This document shows, piece by piece, positions 22,857 to 32,857 of a DNA stretch of 37,544 nt. The translations under genes and the position numbers were made by a program. Each line of letters opens with the position of its first letter. Position 1 is the stretch's first letter. The stretch spans positions 1 to 37,544 of the forward strand of contig JBBIKZ010000009.1 of the NCBI GenBank assembly GCA_037445185.1. Reading direction: 5' to 3'. The notes below the pieces were generated by a model. It saw nothing but the letters and a program-made list of their open reading frames with translations. It was not told the origin of the DNA and did no database searches. The stretch comes from JANWZL01 sp037445185. GTDB taxonomy: Bacteria; Pseudomonadota; Gammaproteobacteria; Burkholderiales; Thiobacillaceae.

Positions 22857-24686
22857 TCAGATCGAGACCTTGGTCAGGCGCTTGACCCGGCCGTAGGTGA
22901 GATTGACGGCAGCGCGCGAGACCATGACCGCGCTGAACATGGAGGTGAGGATGCCCAGACAGAGGGTGACCGCAAAGCCGCGCACCGGCCCGGAGCCCAG
23001 CCAGAACAGGGCGAAGCCGGCGATCAGGGTGGTGACGTTGGCGTCCAGGATGGTGTCCCATGCGCGATCATAGCCCGCGGCGATGGCCGCCTGCGGCGAC
23101 ATGCCGTTTCGGAGCTCCTCGCGGATGCGCTCGGCGATGATGACGTTGGCGTCGATGGCCATGCCCAGGGTGAGTGCGATGCCGGCGATTCCCGGCAGGG
23201 TGAGGGTGGCCTGCAGCATGGACAGCAGGGCGACCAGCAGGAACAGGTTGCTGGCCAGGGCCAATACGGCGATGACACCGAAGAGCTGGTAATAGGCCGA
23301 CATGAACAGGGCGATGGCGGCAAAACCGATCAGGGTGGCGTCGAAGCCCTTGGCGATGTTGTCGGCGCCCAGCGAGGGGCCGACGGTGCGCTCCTCGATG
23401 ATCTCCATCGGCGCCGCCAGGGCCCCGGCGCGCAGCAGCAGGGCCACGTCGCGGGACTCCTCGGTCGAATCCATGCCGGTGATCTGCACCCGCCCGCCGC
23501 CGATCTCCTCGCGGATCACCGGGGCGGTGATCACCTCGGTCTTGCCCTTCTCGATCAAGAGGATGGCCATGCGCTTGCCGACGTTCTCGCGCGTGACGTT
23601 CTTGAAGATGCGCGCCCCGCGTCCGTCCAGGTTGATGTGCACGGCGGGCTGGTTGTTCTGGTCGAAGCCGGCCTGGGCGTCGGTGATGTAGTCGCCGGTG
23701 AGGACCACCGTCTTTTTCACCAGGATGGGCTGGCCGCCGCGCTCGAAGTAGAGCTCGTCGCCGAAGGGCACCTGGCCGCCGGCCACCGCCGCCTGGACAC
23801 GGGCCGGGTCCTGCATCGCCTCCTCGTCCACCATGCGCACCTCCAGGCTGGCGGTGCGGCCTAAGATCTCCTTGGCCTTGGCGGTGTCCTGCACGCCGGG
23901 CAGCTGCACCACCACCCGGTCGGGGCCCTGCTGCTGGATCACCGGCTCGGCCACGCCCAGTTCGTTGACCCGGTTGCGCAGGGTGAGCAGGTTCTGCTGC
24001 AGCGCGCTCTCCTGGGTCTTGAGCTGCGCCGGTTTGCTCAGGCTGGCGAGCAGCAGGAAGTCCTCGCCGCGCGTCTCCTCGCGCAGCTCGAGCTCGGGGT
24101 AGGTCGCGGCGATGGCCCGTCTCGCCTCGTCGCGCACGGCCGCCTCGCGGAAGCGCAGGCTCACCACGTCCCGGTCGCGGGTGAGGCCGCTATAGCGGAT
24201 CTTCTTTTCCCTGAGCAGGGTGCGGATGTCACCCTGATAGCGGTCGGCCGCCTTCTCCAGGGCGCGGGGCATGTCCACCTGCAGCAGGAAATGCACGCCG
24301 CCGCGCAGATCCAGGCCCAGGTACATGGGCAGGGCACCGATCTCGGCAAGCCAAGCGGGTGAGGCTGAGAGCAGGTTGAGCGCCACCGTGTAGCCGGGCC
24401 CCAGCGCCTGCTGCAGCACGTCCTTGGCCTTGAGCTGGGTGTCGGTATCTGCGAAGCGGGCCTTGACGCTGCGCGCATCCATGGCCACCCCGCGGGCGGT
24501 GATCCCGGCCTGGTCGAGGGCCGACTCGACCCGCTGCAGGAGCGCGGCATCCACCTTCTCGGTGGTGCGCACGGGCGAGACCTGCACCGCCGGCACCTCG
24601 CCGTAGAAATTGGGCAGGGTGTAGAGCAGGCCGATCAGCAGGGCGACGGCGATGACGACGTATTTCCAGAGCGGGTAGCGGTTCAT
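22857..24686 (-). CDS. secD: Protein translocase subunit SecD
   Basis: The larger partner of SecF in the inner membrane. The 609-residue product has an N-terminal helix (about 8-28), a long periplasmic region with LGLDLRGGVHFLLQVD, the P1 head domain and RVNELGVAEPVIQQQGPDRV followed by VQLPGV, and five C-terminal helices with the family block GMAIDANVIIAERIREELRNG near 520. Length is as in E. coli. It follows yajC by 84 bases; that gap contains GAGGCGTTAGGTGCGAGGC-type low-complexity sequence and no visible gene. Confidence 0.97.
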   Translation of the reverse strand: MNRYPLWKYVVIAVALLIGLLYTLPNFYGEVPAVQVSPVRTTEKVDAALLQRVESALDQAGITARGVAMDARSVKARFADTDTQLKAKDVLQQALGPGYTVALNLLSASPAWLAEIGALPMYLGLDLRGGVHFLLQVDMPRALEKAADRYQGDIRTLLREKKIRYSGLTRDRDVVSLRFREAAVRDEARRAIAATYPELELREETRGEDFLLLASLSKPAQLKTQESALQQNLLTLRNRVNELGVAEPVIQQQGPDRVVVQLPGVQDTAKAKEILGRTASLEVRMVDEEAMQDPARVQAAVAGGQVPFGDELYFERGGQPILVKKTVVLTGDYITDAQAGFDQNNQPAVHINLDGRGARIFKNVTRENVGKRMAILLIEKGKTEVITAPVIREEIGGGRVQITGMDSTEESRDVALLLRAGALAAPMEIIEERTVGPSLGADNIAKGFDATLIGFAAIALFMSAYYQLFGVIAVLALASNLFLLVALLSMLQATLTLPGIAGIALTLGMAIDANVIIAERIREELRNGMSPQAAIAAGYDRAWDTILDANVTTLIAGFALFWLGSGPVRGFAVTLCLGILTSMFSAVMVSRAAVNLTYGRVKRLTKVSI

Positions 24687-24770
24687 CGTTCGGTGTCCGA
24701 GGCGTTAGGTGCGAGGCATTCGAGGCAATCGGCGTGACGCACTTGCACCTGCCCCCTCTCGCCTCACCCC

Positions 24771-25088
24771 TTACAGTTCCTTCATCGTGCCCTTGGGCAG
24801 CACGGTCTGGATGGCGCCGCGCTGGAAGATGCTGTGCACGCCCTTGGCCAGCTCCAGCGTGACGTACTGGTCCTTGAGATCGACCACACGGCCGAGCTGG
24901 CCGCCGGCGGTGACGACCTCGTCGCCCTTCTGCAGGGACTCCTGCATCTTGCGCTGTTCCTTCGCCCGTTTCATCTGCGGACGGATGATCAGGAACCAGA
25001 AGACGACGAAGATGACGATCAGCGGCAGGAAGGACAGGAAGGGATCCGGCTGCTCGGCCGGGGCGGCATGGGCGGGGGAGATCAGCAT
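24771..25088 (-). CDS. yajC: Preprotein translocase accessory subunit YajC
   Basis: YajC associates with SecDF in the inner membrane. The 105-residue product has one membrane helix (about 23-42, FLPLIVIFVVFWFLIIRPQM) followed by KRAKEQRKMQESLQKGDEVV and a small beta-rich cytoplasmic tail (TAGGQLGRVVDLKDQYVTLE). Length and arrangement match the family. It lies upstream of secD as is usual, and downstream of tgt with a 196-base gap that contains a repeat pair. Confidence 0.96.
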   Translation of the reverse strand: MLISPAHAAPAEQPDPFLSFLPLIVIFVVFWFLIIRPQMKRAKEQRKMQESLQKGDEVVTAGGQLGRVVDLKDQYVTLELAKGVHSIFQRGAIQTVLPKGTMKEL

Positions 25089-25226
25089 GGGACGACTCCT
25101 GCTATAAATCCCGCGATTCTAGCACGGGCTCCCGAGTCGATCTCGACCCAGCCGGTGGTCGATCCCGTTGCCCATGGAGGGCTCGAGGGCGCATAGTGGG
25201 TGCGCTGGTCGGGCGCAGGTCGGCAC

Positions 25227-25288
25227 ATAGGCCGGGCTTCAGCCCGACAACCGTAATCCGCACCCTGTCAGCCTGAAGGCCGGCCTAC
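25227..25288. repeat. Inverted pair of dispersed palindromic repeats at the end of tgt
   Basis: A forward copy (ataggccgggcttcagcccg then ac, 25227-25248) and a reverse-complement copy (gtcagcctgaaggccggcct then ac, 25267-25288) face each other across an 18-base spacer. Each unit is itself imperfectly palindromic, so the pair can fold into a larger structure. The TAG stop of tgt (25285-25287) lies inside the second copy. Related copies are at 1567-1588 and 12458-12480. Nothing else is visible from 25089 to 25226. Confidence 0.7.
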
Positions 25289-26391
25289 GCCGCGCCCGAC
25301 CCCCTCGCCGCATGGAAGCCCGCCACATACTCGGCGAACCGACCCGCGGCGATGGCCTCGCGCAGCTCCCGCATCAACACCTGGTAATAGCGCAGGTTGT
25401 GCAGGGTGTTGAGCCGGCCGGCCAGGCTCTCGCCGGAGCGGAACAGGTGATGCAGGTAGGCGCGGCTGAAGTGACGACAGGTGTAGCAGTCGCAGGCGGG
25501 GTCGATGGGCCCGGTGTCGTCGCGATGGCGGGCGTTCTTGATGCGCAGCTCGCCCGCACGGGTGAACAGCACGCCGTGGCGCGCGTTGCGGGTGGGCATC
25601 ACGCAATCGAACATGTCGATGCCGTGCGCGACGGCGTAGACGATGTCCTCCGGCGTGCCCACGCCCATCAGGTAGCGCGGCCGGTCGGCAGGCAGGATCG
25701 GTGCCGAGTGGGCGATGATGCGCTGCATCTCCGCCTTGGGCTCGCCCACCGACAGCCCCCCCAGGGCGTAGCCGTCGAAGCCGATCTGCATGAGCCCCTC
25801 GAGGGAGCGCTCGCGCAGGTCCTCGTACATGCCGCCTTGGACGATGCCGAAGATGGCGTTGGGGTTGCCTTCGTGGGCACGCCTGGAACGCGCCGCCCAG
25901 CGCAGCGAGAGTTCCATGGACGTGCCAGCGGTGTCCCGGTCGGCGGGATAGGGCGTGCACTCGTCGAAGCTCATGACGATGTCTGAGCCGAGCACGCGCT
26001 GGATCTCCATGCTCCGCTCCGGGGTGAGCATCAGCCGCGCGCCGTCGACCGGCGAGGCGAAGCGTACCCCCTCCTCGCCGATCTGCCTCAGATGCGTCAG
26101 GCTCCAGACCTGGAAGCCGCCGGAATCGGTGAGGATGGGCCCCTGCCAGCCCATGAAGCGGTGTAGCCCGCCATGCGCGGCGATCACCTCCAGGCCAGGG
26201 CGCAGCCAGAGGTGAAAGGTGTTGCCCAGCACGATCTGCGCCCCCAGCCCCGCCACCTCCTCGGCGGTGACGGCCTTTACCACGCCGTAGGTGCCCACCG
26301 GCATGAAGGCGGGGGTGTCCACGACGCCGTGGGTGAGCTGCAGGCGGCCGCGGCGGGCGGCGCCATCGGTGGCGACGACTTCGAAACGCAA
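25285..26391 (-). CDS. tgt: tRNA-guanine transglycosylase
   Basis: Tgt exchanges guanine 34 of GU(N) tRNAs for preQ1 in queuosine synthesis. The 368-residue product has PAFMPVGTYGVVKAV, the catalytic Asp region LTDSGGFQVWSL, FDECTPYPADR, GIVQGGMYEDLRERS, GYALGGLSVGEP, MGVGTPEDI with the nucleophile Asp in HGIDMFDCVMPTRNARHG, and a zinc site (C-D-C-x2-C) in CDCYTCRHF with a later His. The TTG at 26391 (then RFEVVATDGAARRG) gives the family-typical start; the longer open frame upstream would overlap the FixH-like gene. queA, the usual neighbour, is missing upstream. The stop codon is supplied by a repeat. Confidence 0.95.
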   Translation of the reverse strand: MRFEVVATDGAARRGRLQLTHGVVDTPAFMPVGTYGVVKAVTAEEVAGLGAQIVLGNTFHLWLRPGLEVIAAHGGLHRFMGWQGPILTDSGGFQVWSLTHLRQIGEEGVRFASPVDGARLMLTPERSMEIQRVLGSDIVMSFDECTPYPADRDTAGTSMELSLRWAARSRRAHEGNPNAIFGIVQGGMYEDLRERSLEGLMQIGFDGYALGGLSVGEPKAEMQRIIAHSAPILPADRPRYLMGVGTPEDIVYAVAHGIDMFDCVMPTRNARHGVLFTRAGELRIKNARHRDDTGPIDPACDCYTCRHFSRAYLHHLFRSGESLAGRLNTLHNLRYYQVLMRELREAIAAGRFAEYVAGFHAARGSGAA

Positions 26392-26429
26392 GGGCAGGGT
26401 CTTCCGGCCGGTACGACCTGCTGACAGGG

Positions 26430-27208
26430 CTATTCCACGCGCAGGGTGTGCTCCAGGGTGACGGGCCGCATCTGCGGTGAGGCGAGGCTGAGATAGGCAA
26501 CCCAACTGCCTGCCTCGAGTGGCCCCAGCGTGGCGTGATAGCCGGCCTCGCCGCCGCCTTCGAGGCGCACCGGCGTGGAGGGCGTCTGGCCGGGCCGGCC
26601 GGTGCTCAGCCGCACCTCGACGCCGTCCACGCCCCGTCCGCTGCGGTCCAGGACGTGGACGCTGACGGGCAGCGGCCGGTTGGCGCGCACGTCGGTCAGG
26701 CCGCCGATCTCGAGCCGCCAGCCTTGTTTCGCCAGCCTGTCCTCCATCTTCAGGTGCTGGGCGATGCCCTTGGCGGCGTCCTGACTGTGCTCGACCACGC
26801 CGGCAAAGCCGGTATAGACCGGCTTGTCCTTGGCGCCGGGCAGGAGCCAGCCGGCCAGGGCGGGCGGCAGACCCTGGCTGGCGACATGGACGAAGCCGCC
26901 GTAGAGCACGGTGAGCACGGCGAAGAAGCCGATCATCAGCTTGGGCACCCAGTGCATCGCTGCCTCATGCCGCGCCTTCTCGCCGTAGAGCTGATAGAGC
27001 AGCACCGACACGGTCGGATAGGCGACCAGATGCAGGGTGATGACATCCAGCCCGGGCAGGCCGGCCAGCACGCCGTGCACCATGTAGGCGAAGCTGGTGA
27101 TGCCGCCGGCGGACAGCGCCGCCCAGAAATTGGACAGTCTGAGGCATCTGCCCAGGGCATAGAGCAGGGCGGTGGCGAGCATGCCGCCGAAGAGGGTGAG
27201 CAGCAGAT

Positions 27209-27212
<4 letters not shown>
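26430..27212 (-). CDS. FixH-like protein with an N-terminal four-helix membrane extension
   Basis: A 260-residue protein. Residues 1 to about 113 hold four predicted membrane helices (about 4-22, 30-50, 57-75, 91-113) including SFAYMVHGVLAGLPG and HLVAYPTVSVLLYQLYGE. The C-terminal half (HSQDAAKGIAQHLKMEDRLA, then GWRLEIGGL, RPLPVSVHVLDRSGRGVDG, GGEAGYHATLGPLEAGSW) looks like the extracytoplasmic beta-sandwich of FixH. Canonical FixH is about 160-170 residues with one helix. FixH helps cbb3 oxidase assembly or copper delivery together with FixG/CcoG. Its start overlaps the ccoG stop by 4 bases, which supports that role. The assignment of the C-terminal half is moderate; the membrane half is not recognised. 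Confidence 0.65.
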
Positions 27213-28639
<1,427 letters not shown>

Positions 28640-28703
28640 TTCACTTGCCTTGGCTACCCGCGGCAGGCGCGGTCATGCACGGCCCCGTCACGGGCGCGGG
28701 AAG

Positions 28704-28729
28704 AAAAAAACCCCGGCGGGCCGGGGTTT
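28704..28729 (-). terminator. Intrinsic terminator after ccoP
   Basis: On the minus strand a hairpin with stem ccccgg/ccgggg (plus three A-T pairs) and loop cccg is followed by a run of seven T (28710 to 28704). This is a textbook Rho-independent terminator, 22 bases after the ccoP stop and ahead of ccoG. It ends the ccoNOQP transcript. On the plus strand only three T follow, so it is one-directional. Confidence 0.85.
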
Positions 28730-28751
28730 GCCGCCTTGTGCCGGGACAGGG

Positions 28752-29672
28752 CTACTGCCCGCCGCCCAACTGATGGACATAGACGGTCAGCACCTTGATC
28801 TGTTCCTCGGTCAAGCGGCCTTCCCAGGCCGGCATGTTGCCGCGGTTCAGCCCGCCGGCGATGACCTGCCGCACGCGCTCGACCTTGGTGGCGACGTCCG
28901 GGGCGGAGTGGACGTCGGCCCACAGCCAGATGCGGTCGGTGAGGTTGGCCGAGCCCAGGTCCTGCCGCCCCTTGGCGTCGTCGCCATGGCAGTAGTAGCA
29001 GGCGGCGGCATGGCTGTGGAACAGCGTCTTGCCCTGCGCCGCCTGCGGCGCATCGTGCGGTTCGCCGGCGAGCTGCAGGACATAGTGCGCCAGGGCGTCG
29101 ATCTCCCCCCGGCTCAGGGACTCGGCAAAGGGCGGCATGTAGCCGTTACGACCCTGCACGATGCTCTCGCGGATCTTGTCGTAGGTGCCGCCGTAGAGCC
29201 AGTTGTCATCGGTCAGGTTGGGATAGTGGCCGATCTTGCCGCCACCGCCGACCTGGTGACAGCCGGCGCAGTTCTCGTTGAACAGGGCCTTGCCGGCGGA
29301 ACCGACGAAGCCCATCAGGTCCACGTCCTGCACGATCTGCTCGTAGGGCAGGTTGGCGATGCGCGCGAACCAGGGTTTCTGCTGCGCTGCGGCGGCCTGG
29401 GTCTCGGCGAGCAGCTTGGCGCGGGTGTTCCAGTGCCAGCGTTCCTCCTGGCCCTCGGAATTGGTGTAGGTGATGCTGTTGATGCCCTTGAGGAAGCCAT
29501 CGCCCAGCGGCCAGGACGGGTAGACCACCCAGTAGACCAGGGCGAAGAGGATGGTCACGTAGAAACCGTAGATCCACCACTGCGGCAGCGGGTTGTTGTA
29601 TTCCTGCAGGTCACCGTCCCAGACGTGGCCGGTGGTCTGGGGGCCTTGCGGGTTCGCTTTCTCGTCAGCCAT
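28752..29672 (-). CDS. ccoP: cbb3-type cytochrome c oxidase subunit III, dihaem
   Basis: CcoP passes electrons from cytochrome c toward CcoO and CcoN. The 306-residue product has one membrane helix (about 33-53, IYGFYVTILFALVYWVVYP) preceded by DGDLQEYNNPLPQWW, and two c-type haem sites: CAGCH (135-139) and CYYCH (225-229), with later Met ligand candidates in GRNGYMPPF and RGNMPAWEGRL. The start at 29672 overlaps the 3' end of ccoQ by 8 bases. A strong terminator follows. Confidence 0.97.
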   Translation of the reverse strand: MADEKANPQGPQTTGHVWDGDLQEYNNPLPQWWIYGFYVTILFALVYWVVYPSWPLGDGFLKGINSITYTNSEGQEERWHWNTRAKLLAETQAAAAQQKPWFARIANLPYEQIVQDVDLMGFVGSAGKALFNENCAGCHQVGGGGKIGHYPNLTDDNWLYGGTYDKIRESIVQGRNGYMPPFAESLSRGEIDALAHYVLQLAGEPHDAPQAAQGKTLFHSHAAACYYCHGDDAKGRQDLGSANLTDRIWLWADVHSAPDVATKVERVRQVIAGGLNRGNMPAWEGRLTEEQIKVLTVYVHQLGGGQ

Positions 29673-29850
29673 GCTTGTCGTCCTTGACGTCGTCCGCCTC
29701 ATCGAGGAAGGGGATGTGCTTGTGCTCCTCCAGCCGCGCGCCGCGCTTCTTGCTGCCATAGACCCACAGCACGATGAGGCAGAAGGTCACGAAGAAGATG
29801 ACCAGCCCCAGGGACTTGGCGTTCTCGGCGTGGGAGAGCCATTCGAGCAT
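29665..29850 (-). CDS. ccoQ: cbb3-type cytochrome oxidase subunit CcoQ
   Basis: A 61-residue, single-helix subunit (helix about 13-32, KSLGLVIFFVTFCLIVLWVY) with the charged GSKKRGARLEEHKHIPFLDE tail. CcoQ stabilises the cbb3 complex. It lies 5 bases after ccoO and overlaps ccoP, the standard position. Confidence 0.95.
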   Translation of the reverse strand: MLEWLSHAENAKSLGLVIFFVTFCLIVLWVYGSKKRGARLEEHKHIPFLDEADDVKDDKHG

Positions 29851-29855
29851 GCCCG

Positions 29856-30599
29856 TCAGCGGAACTTCACCAGTTCCTCGGGCTTGATCTTGCTGAAGTC
29901 CACCATGGTGCCCAACACCTGCATATAGGCGACCAGGGCGTCCATCTCGGTCACGTTTGTGGGGTCGCCGTCATAATTGCCGGCCTTGACCTGGGCGACC
30001 AGGCTCTCGCGCGCATTGGGGATGTGGAACTTGGCCGCCATCTCGACGCCGAAGTCCTTCACGTTGCGCTCGTACTCCTCCTGGTTGATGGAGTAGGGCA
30101 CCCCGACGGCGCGCAGCGCGCGCATGCGCGCGCCGATGTCGGCATAGTTCAGGCGCGTCTCGAGCAGCCAGGGGTAGTTGGGCATCACCGATTCCGGCAC
30201 CACCGAGCGCGGCGCGATGAGGTGCTGGACGTGCCACTCGTTGGAATACTTGCCGCCCACCCGGGCCAGGTCGGGCCCGGTGCGCTTGGAGCCCCACTGG
30301 AAGGGATGGTCATACTTGGACTCGGCCGCCAGCGAATAGTGGCCGTAGCGCAACTGCTCATCGCGGAAGGGCCGCACCATCTGCGAATGGCAGGTGTAGC
30401 AGCCTTCGCGGATGTAGATGTCGCGCCCCATCTGCTCGAGCGGCGTGTAGGGGCGCACCCCCTCCACCTTCTCCATGGTGTCCTCGATCAGGAACAGGGG
30501 CGCGATCTCGACCAGACCGCCGACGCTGATGGCCATCATGGTGGCCACCAGCAGCAGGCCGGTGTTGGTCTCCAGGGCTTCGTGCTTGAACTTGAACAT
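29856..30599 (-). CDS. ccoO: cbb3-type cytochrome c oxidase subunit II, monohaem
   Basis: CcoO is a membrane-anchored mono-haem cytochrome c. The 247-residue product has one N-terminal helix (about 15-37) followed by IEDTMEKVEGVRPYTPLEQM, the haem site CYTCH (67-71), the segment DHPFQWGSKRTGPDLARVGG and SVMPNYPWL with the Met ligand. All are typical of CcoO. It lies between ccoN (15 bases upstream) and ccoQ. Confidence 0.98.
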   Translation of the reverse strand: MFKFKHEALETNTGLLLVATMMAISVGGLVEIAPLFLIEDTMEKVEGVRPYTPLEQMGRDIYIREGCYTCHSQMVRPFRDEQLRYGHYSLAAESKYDHPFQWGSKRTGPDLARVGGKYSNEWHVQHLIAPRSVVPESVMPNYPWLLETRLNYADIGARMRALRAVGVPYSINQEEYERNVKDFGVEMAAKFHIPNARESLVAQVKAGNYDGDPTNVTEMDALVAYMQVLGTMVDFSKIKPEELVKFR

Positions 30600-30614
30600 C
30601 GCGAACGCTCCTGA

Positions 30615-32063
30615 TCAGGCCACCGCGGGGCTCACGCGGGCCGCGGCGACGCGGGCATCGCGCACGCCCTGGCGTATGGTCATGGCGCAGTTGTAGGCCA
30701 TGATCAGCATGCCGGTGAGGAAGAAGCCGCCGCCGACGGCGCGCATGGCATAGAAGGGATGCATGGCCGCCACCGACTCGACGAAGGAGTACTGCAGGTT
30801 GCCGTACTCGTCGAAGGCACGCCACATCAGGCCCTGGGAGATACCGGAGATCCACATGGCGGTGATGTAGAGCAGCACGCCGATGGTGGCGAGCCAGAAG
30901 TGGACGTTGACCAGCCGCTCGCTGTACAGCCGCGTGTTCCACAGGCGCGGGATCATGTGGTAGAGGGCGCCGAAGGAGATCATCGCCACCCAGCCGAGCG
31001 CCCCGGAGTGCACGTGCCCCACGGTCCAGTCGGTGTAGTGCGACAGGGCGTTGACGACCTTGAGGCTCATGAGCGGCCCCTCGAAGGTGGACATGCCATA
31101 GAAGGACAGCGCCACGATCATGAAGCGCATGATGGGGTCGGTGCGCAGCTTGTACCAGGCCCCGGACAGGGTCATGATGCCGTTGATCATGCCGCCCCAG
31201 GACGGCAGCAGCAGCATGATGGAGAAGGTCGCGCCCAGGGTCGAGGTCCAGTCGGGAATGGCCGTCCAGTGCAGGTGATGGGTGCCCACCCACATGTACA
31301 TGAAGGACAGGGCCCAGAAGTGGACGATGGACAGCCGGTAGGAGTAGATCGGCCGCCCGGCCTGCTTGGGTACGAAGTAGTACATCATCCCCAGGAAGGC
31401 GGCGGTGAGGAAGAAGCCCACCGCGTTATGGCCGTACCACCACTGGGTCATGGCGTCCTGGGCGCCGGAGAACAGGCTGTAGGACTTGAGCGTGAACAGA
31501 CCCACCGGCATGGCCAGGTTGTTGAAGACGTGCAGCAGGGCCGTGGCCAGGATGAAGGCGAGGTAGAACCAGTTCGCCACGTAGATGTGCGGCTGCTTGC
31601 GGTTCATCAGGGTGCCGATGAACACGGCCATGTAGGCCACCCAGACGAAGAGGATCAAGAGGTCGATGGGCCACTCCATCTCGGCATATTCGCGGCCCTG
31701 GGAATAGCCCATGACGTAAGACAGGGCGGCCAGCACGATCACCGCCTGCCAGCCCCAGAAGGTGAAGGTGGCGAGCCCCGGCGCCCACAGCGGCGTCTGA
31801 CAGGTGCGCTGCACGACGTAATAGGAGGTGGCGAACAGGGCCGAGCCGCCGAAGCCGAAGATCACCGCACTGGTGTGCACCGGGCGGAAGCGGCCGAAGG
31901 TGATGTAGGGGATGTCGAAGTTGAGGACCGGCCAGGCCAGCTGCGCGGCAATCCAGACGCCCACCGCCATGCCCACCACCGCCCATACCAGCGACATGAC
32001 GGCGAATTTCTTGATGACCTCGTAGTTGTACTGCTGCGCAACTTGGGTTTGACCTGCAGCCAT
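30615..32063 (-). CDS. ccoN: cbb3-type cytochrome c oxidase subunit I
   Basis: CcoN is the catalytic subunit, reducing O2 at the haem b3-CuB centre and pumping protons. The 482-residue product has about 12 membrane helices. The haem b ligand His63 lies in RPVHTSAVIFGFGG. The CuB region has QWWYGHNAVGFFLTAAFLGM and THHLHWTAIPDW, and VGHVHSGALGW carries the two haem ligands. The start at 32063 is fixed by a strong AGGAGG ribosome site (32073-32068) four bases upstream; the extra codons further upstream are not conserved. High oxygen affinity of this class points to microaerobic growth. Confidence 0.98.
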   Translation of the reverse strand: MAAGQTQVAQQYNYEVIKKFAVMSLVWAVVGMAVGVWIAAQLAWPVLNFDIPYITFGRFRPVHTSAVIFGFGGSALFATSYYVVQRTCQTPLWAPGLATFTFWGWQAVIVLAALSYVMGYSQGREYAEMEWPIDLLILFVWVAYMAVFIGTLMNRKQPHIYVANWFYLAFILATALLHVFNNLAMPVGLFTLKSYSLFSGAQDAMTQWWYGHNAVGFFLTAAFLGMMYYFVPKQAGRPIYSYRLSIVHFWALSFMYMWVGTHHLHWTAIPDWTSTLGATFSIMLLLPSWGGMINGIMTLSGAWYKLRTDPIMRFMIVALSFYGMSTFEGPLMSLKVVNALSHYTDWTVGHVHSGALGWVAMISFGALYHMIPRLWNTRLYSERLVNVHFWLATIGVLLYITAMWISGISQGLMWRAFDEYGNLQYSFVESVAAMHPFYAMRAVGGGFFLTGMLIMAYNCAMTIRQGVRDARVAAARVSPAVA

Positions 32064-32187
32064 GACGCCTCCTGCTCGGAAAACTCTCACTCGCCTCTCA
32101 CGCGCGTATCACCCGCCGCAGTCCGCACCCGACCGGGGACGTCGCGCGTGATCATGCACGGACATGACGGTCCGAAAAAGGCGACGA

Positions 32188-32217
32188 AGTATAGCCGCAA
32201 TGCCGCGCCAGCCGCAA
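32188..32217 (-). promoter_or_regulatory. Candidate promoter for ccoNOQP
   Basis: On the minus strand a -10-like TATACT (32193-32188) lies 18 bases after a -35-like TTGCGG (32217-32212), about 125 bases upstream of ccoN. No TTGAT-N4-ATCAA type FNR/ANR site was seen between ccoN and the Sco gene, although many ccoN promoters have one. The leader between 32064 and 32187 is non-coding. Confidence 0.35.
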
Positions 32218-32237
32218 CAGCCGCGCCGAAAGGGGCG

Positions 32238-32852
32238 TCAGGCCGCCCCTGCCGTCAGCAGGGTCTTCAGGTCGTGGGCGATGTCCTCCGGGCGGTGGGC
32301 AAAGGGGAGGAACAGGCGCAGCCGCCCTGTGGCGTCCAGCACGTAACTGCCAGCGGTGTGGTCGACCAGGTAGTCGGTCGCGCCCGGCTCCTTGTGCTTG
32401 CGATAGGTGATCCTGAACTCGCGCGCGGCACGGGCCACCTCCTCCGGCGTCCCGTGCAGCCCGAGGAAGGCGGGGTGGAAATAGGGCACATAGGCCTTGA
32501 GCATCTCCGGCGTGTCCCGCTCGGGATCGACGGTGACGAACAGCACCTGCACGCGCGCCGCCTCGTCCGGGGCGAGCAGGCGCATCGCCTGGGCCATGTC
32601 CGAGAGCGTGGTGGGACAGACGTCGGGGCAGTGCGTGTAGCCGAAGAACAGCACCACCAGCTTGCCGCGGAAATCCGCCAGGCTGCGCCGCCGGCCGTCA
32701 TGGTCCGTGAGCTCCATGCGGCGGCCGAAATCGACGCCGGTGATGTCACTGCCGCGATAGGCCGGCTTGGGTGTCGGCTTGTCGCAGCCGGCGGCCAGGG
32801 CCAGCGTCAGCACGAGCAGCAGTGCCCCATAGCGGGCGCAGCGGCGGCGCAT
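32238..32852 (-). CDS. SCO1/SenC family copper chaperone lipoprotein
   Basis: A 204-residue thioredoxin-fold protein that delivers copper to oxidases. The N-terminus has a hydrophobic signal and lipobox ending at Cys23 (ALAAGC), so it is membrane-anchored in the periplasm. The copper ligands are Cys75 and Cys79 in GYTHCPDVCP and His165 in VDHTAGSYV, all conserved. The start at 32852 is set by the signal peptide. It lies 5 bases after the Rrf2 gene and before ccoN, so a role in maturing the cbb3 CuB centre (or another oxidase) is likely. Sco proteins can also act in redox signalling. Confidence 0.95.
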   Translation of the reverse strand: MRRRCARYGALLLVLTLALAAGCDKPTPKPAYRGSDITGVDFGRRMELTDHDGRRRSLADFRGKLVVLFFGYTHCPDVCPTTLSDMAQAMRLLAPDEAARVQVLFVTVDPERDTPEMLKAYVPYFHPAFLGLHGTPEEVARAAREFRITYRKHKEPGATDYLVDHTAGSYVLDATGRLRLFLPFAHRPEDIAHDLKTLLTAGAA

Positions 32853-32857
32853 GGGAT

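Noticed and set aside
21789..23864. Plus-strand open frame of 691 codons opposite secF and secD
   Set aside because: Shadow frame of the conserved secD and secF genes.
32064..32237. Search for an FNR/ANR box (TTGAT-N4-ATCAA) before ccoN
   Set aside because: No such palindrome was found; the only similar piece (tgatcatgca) lacks the second half.
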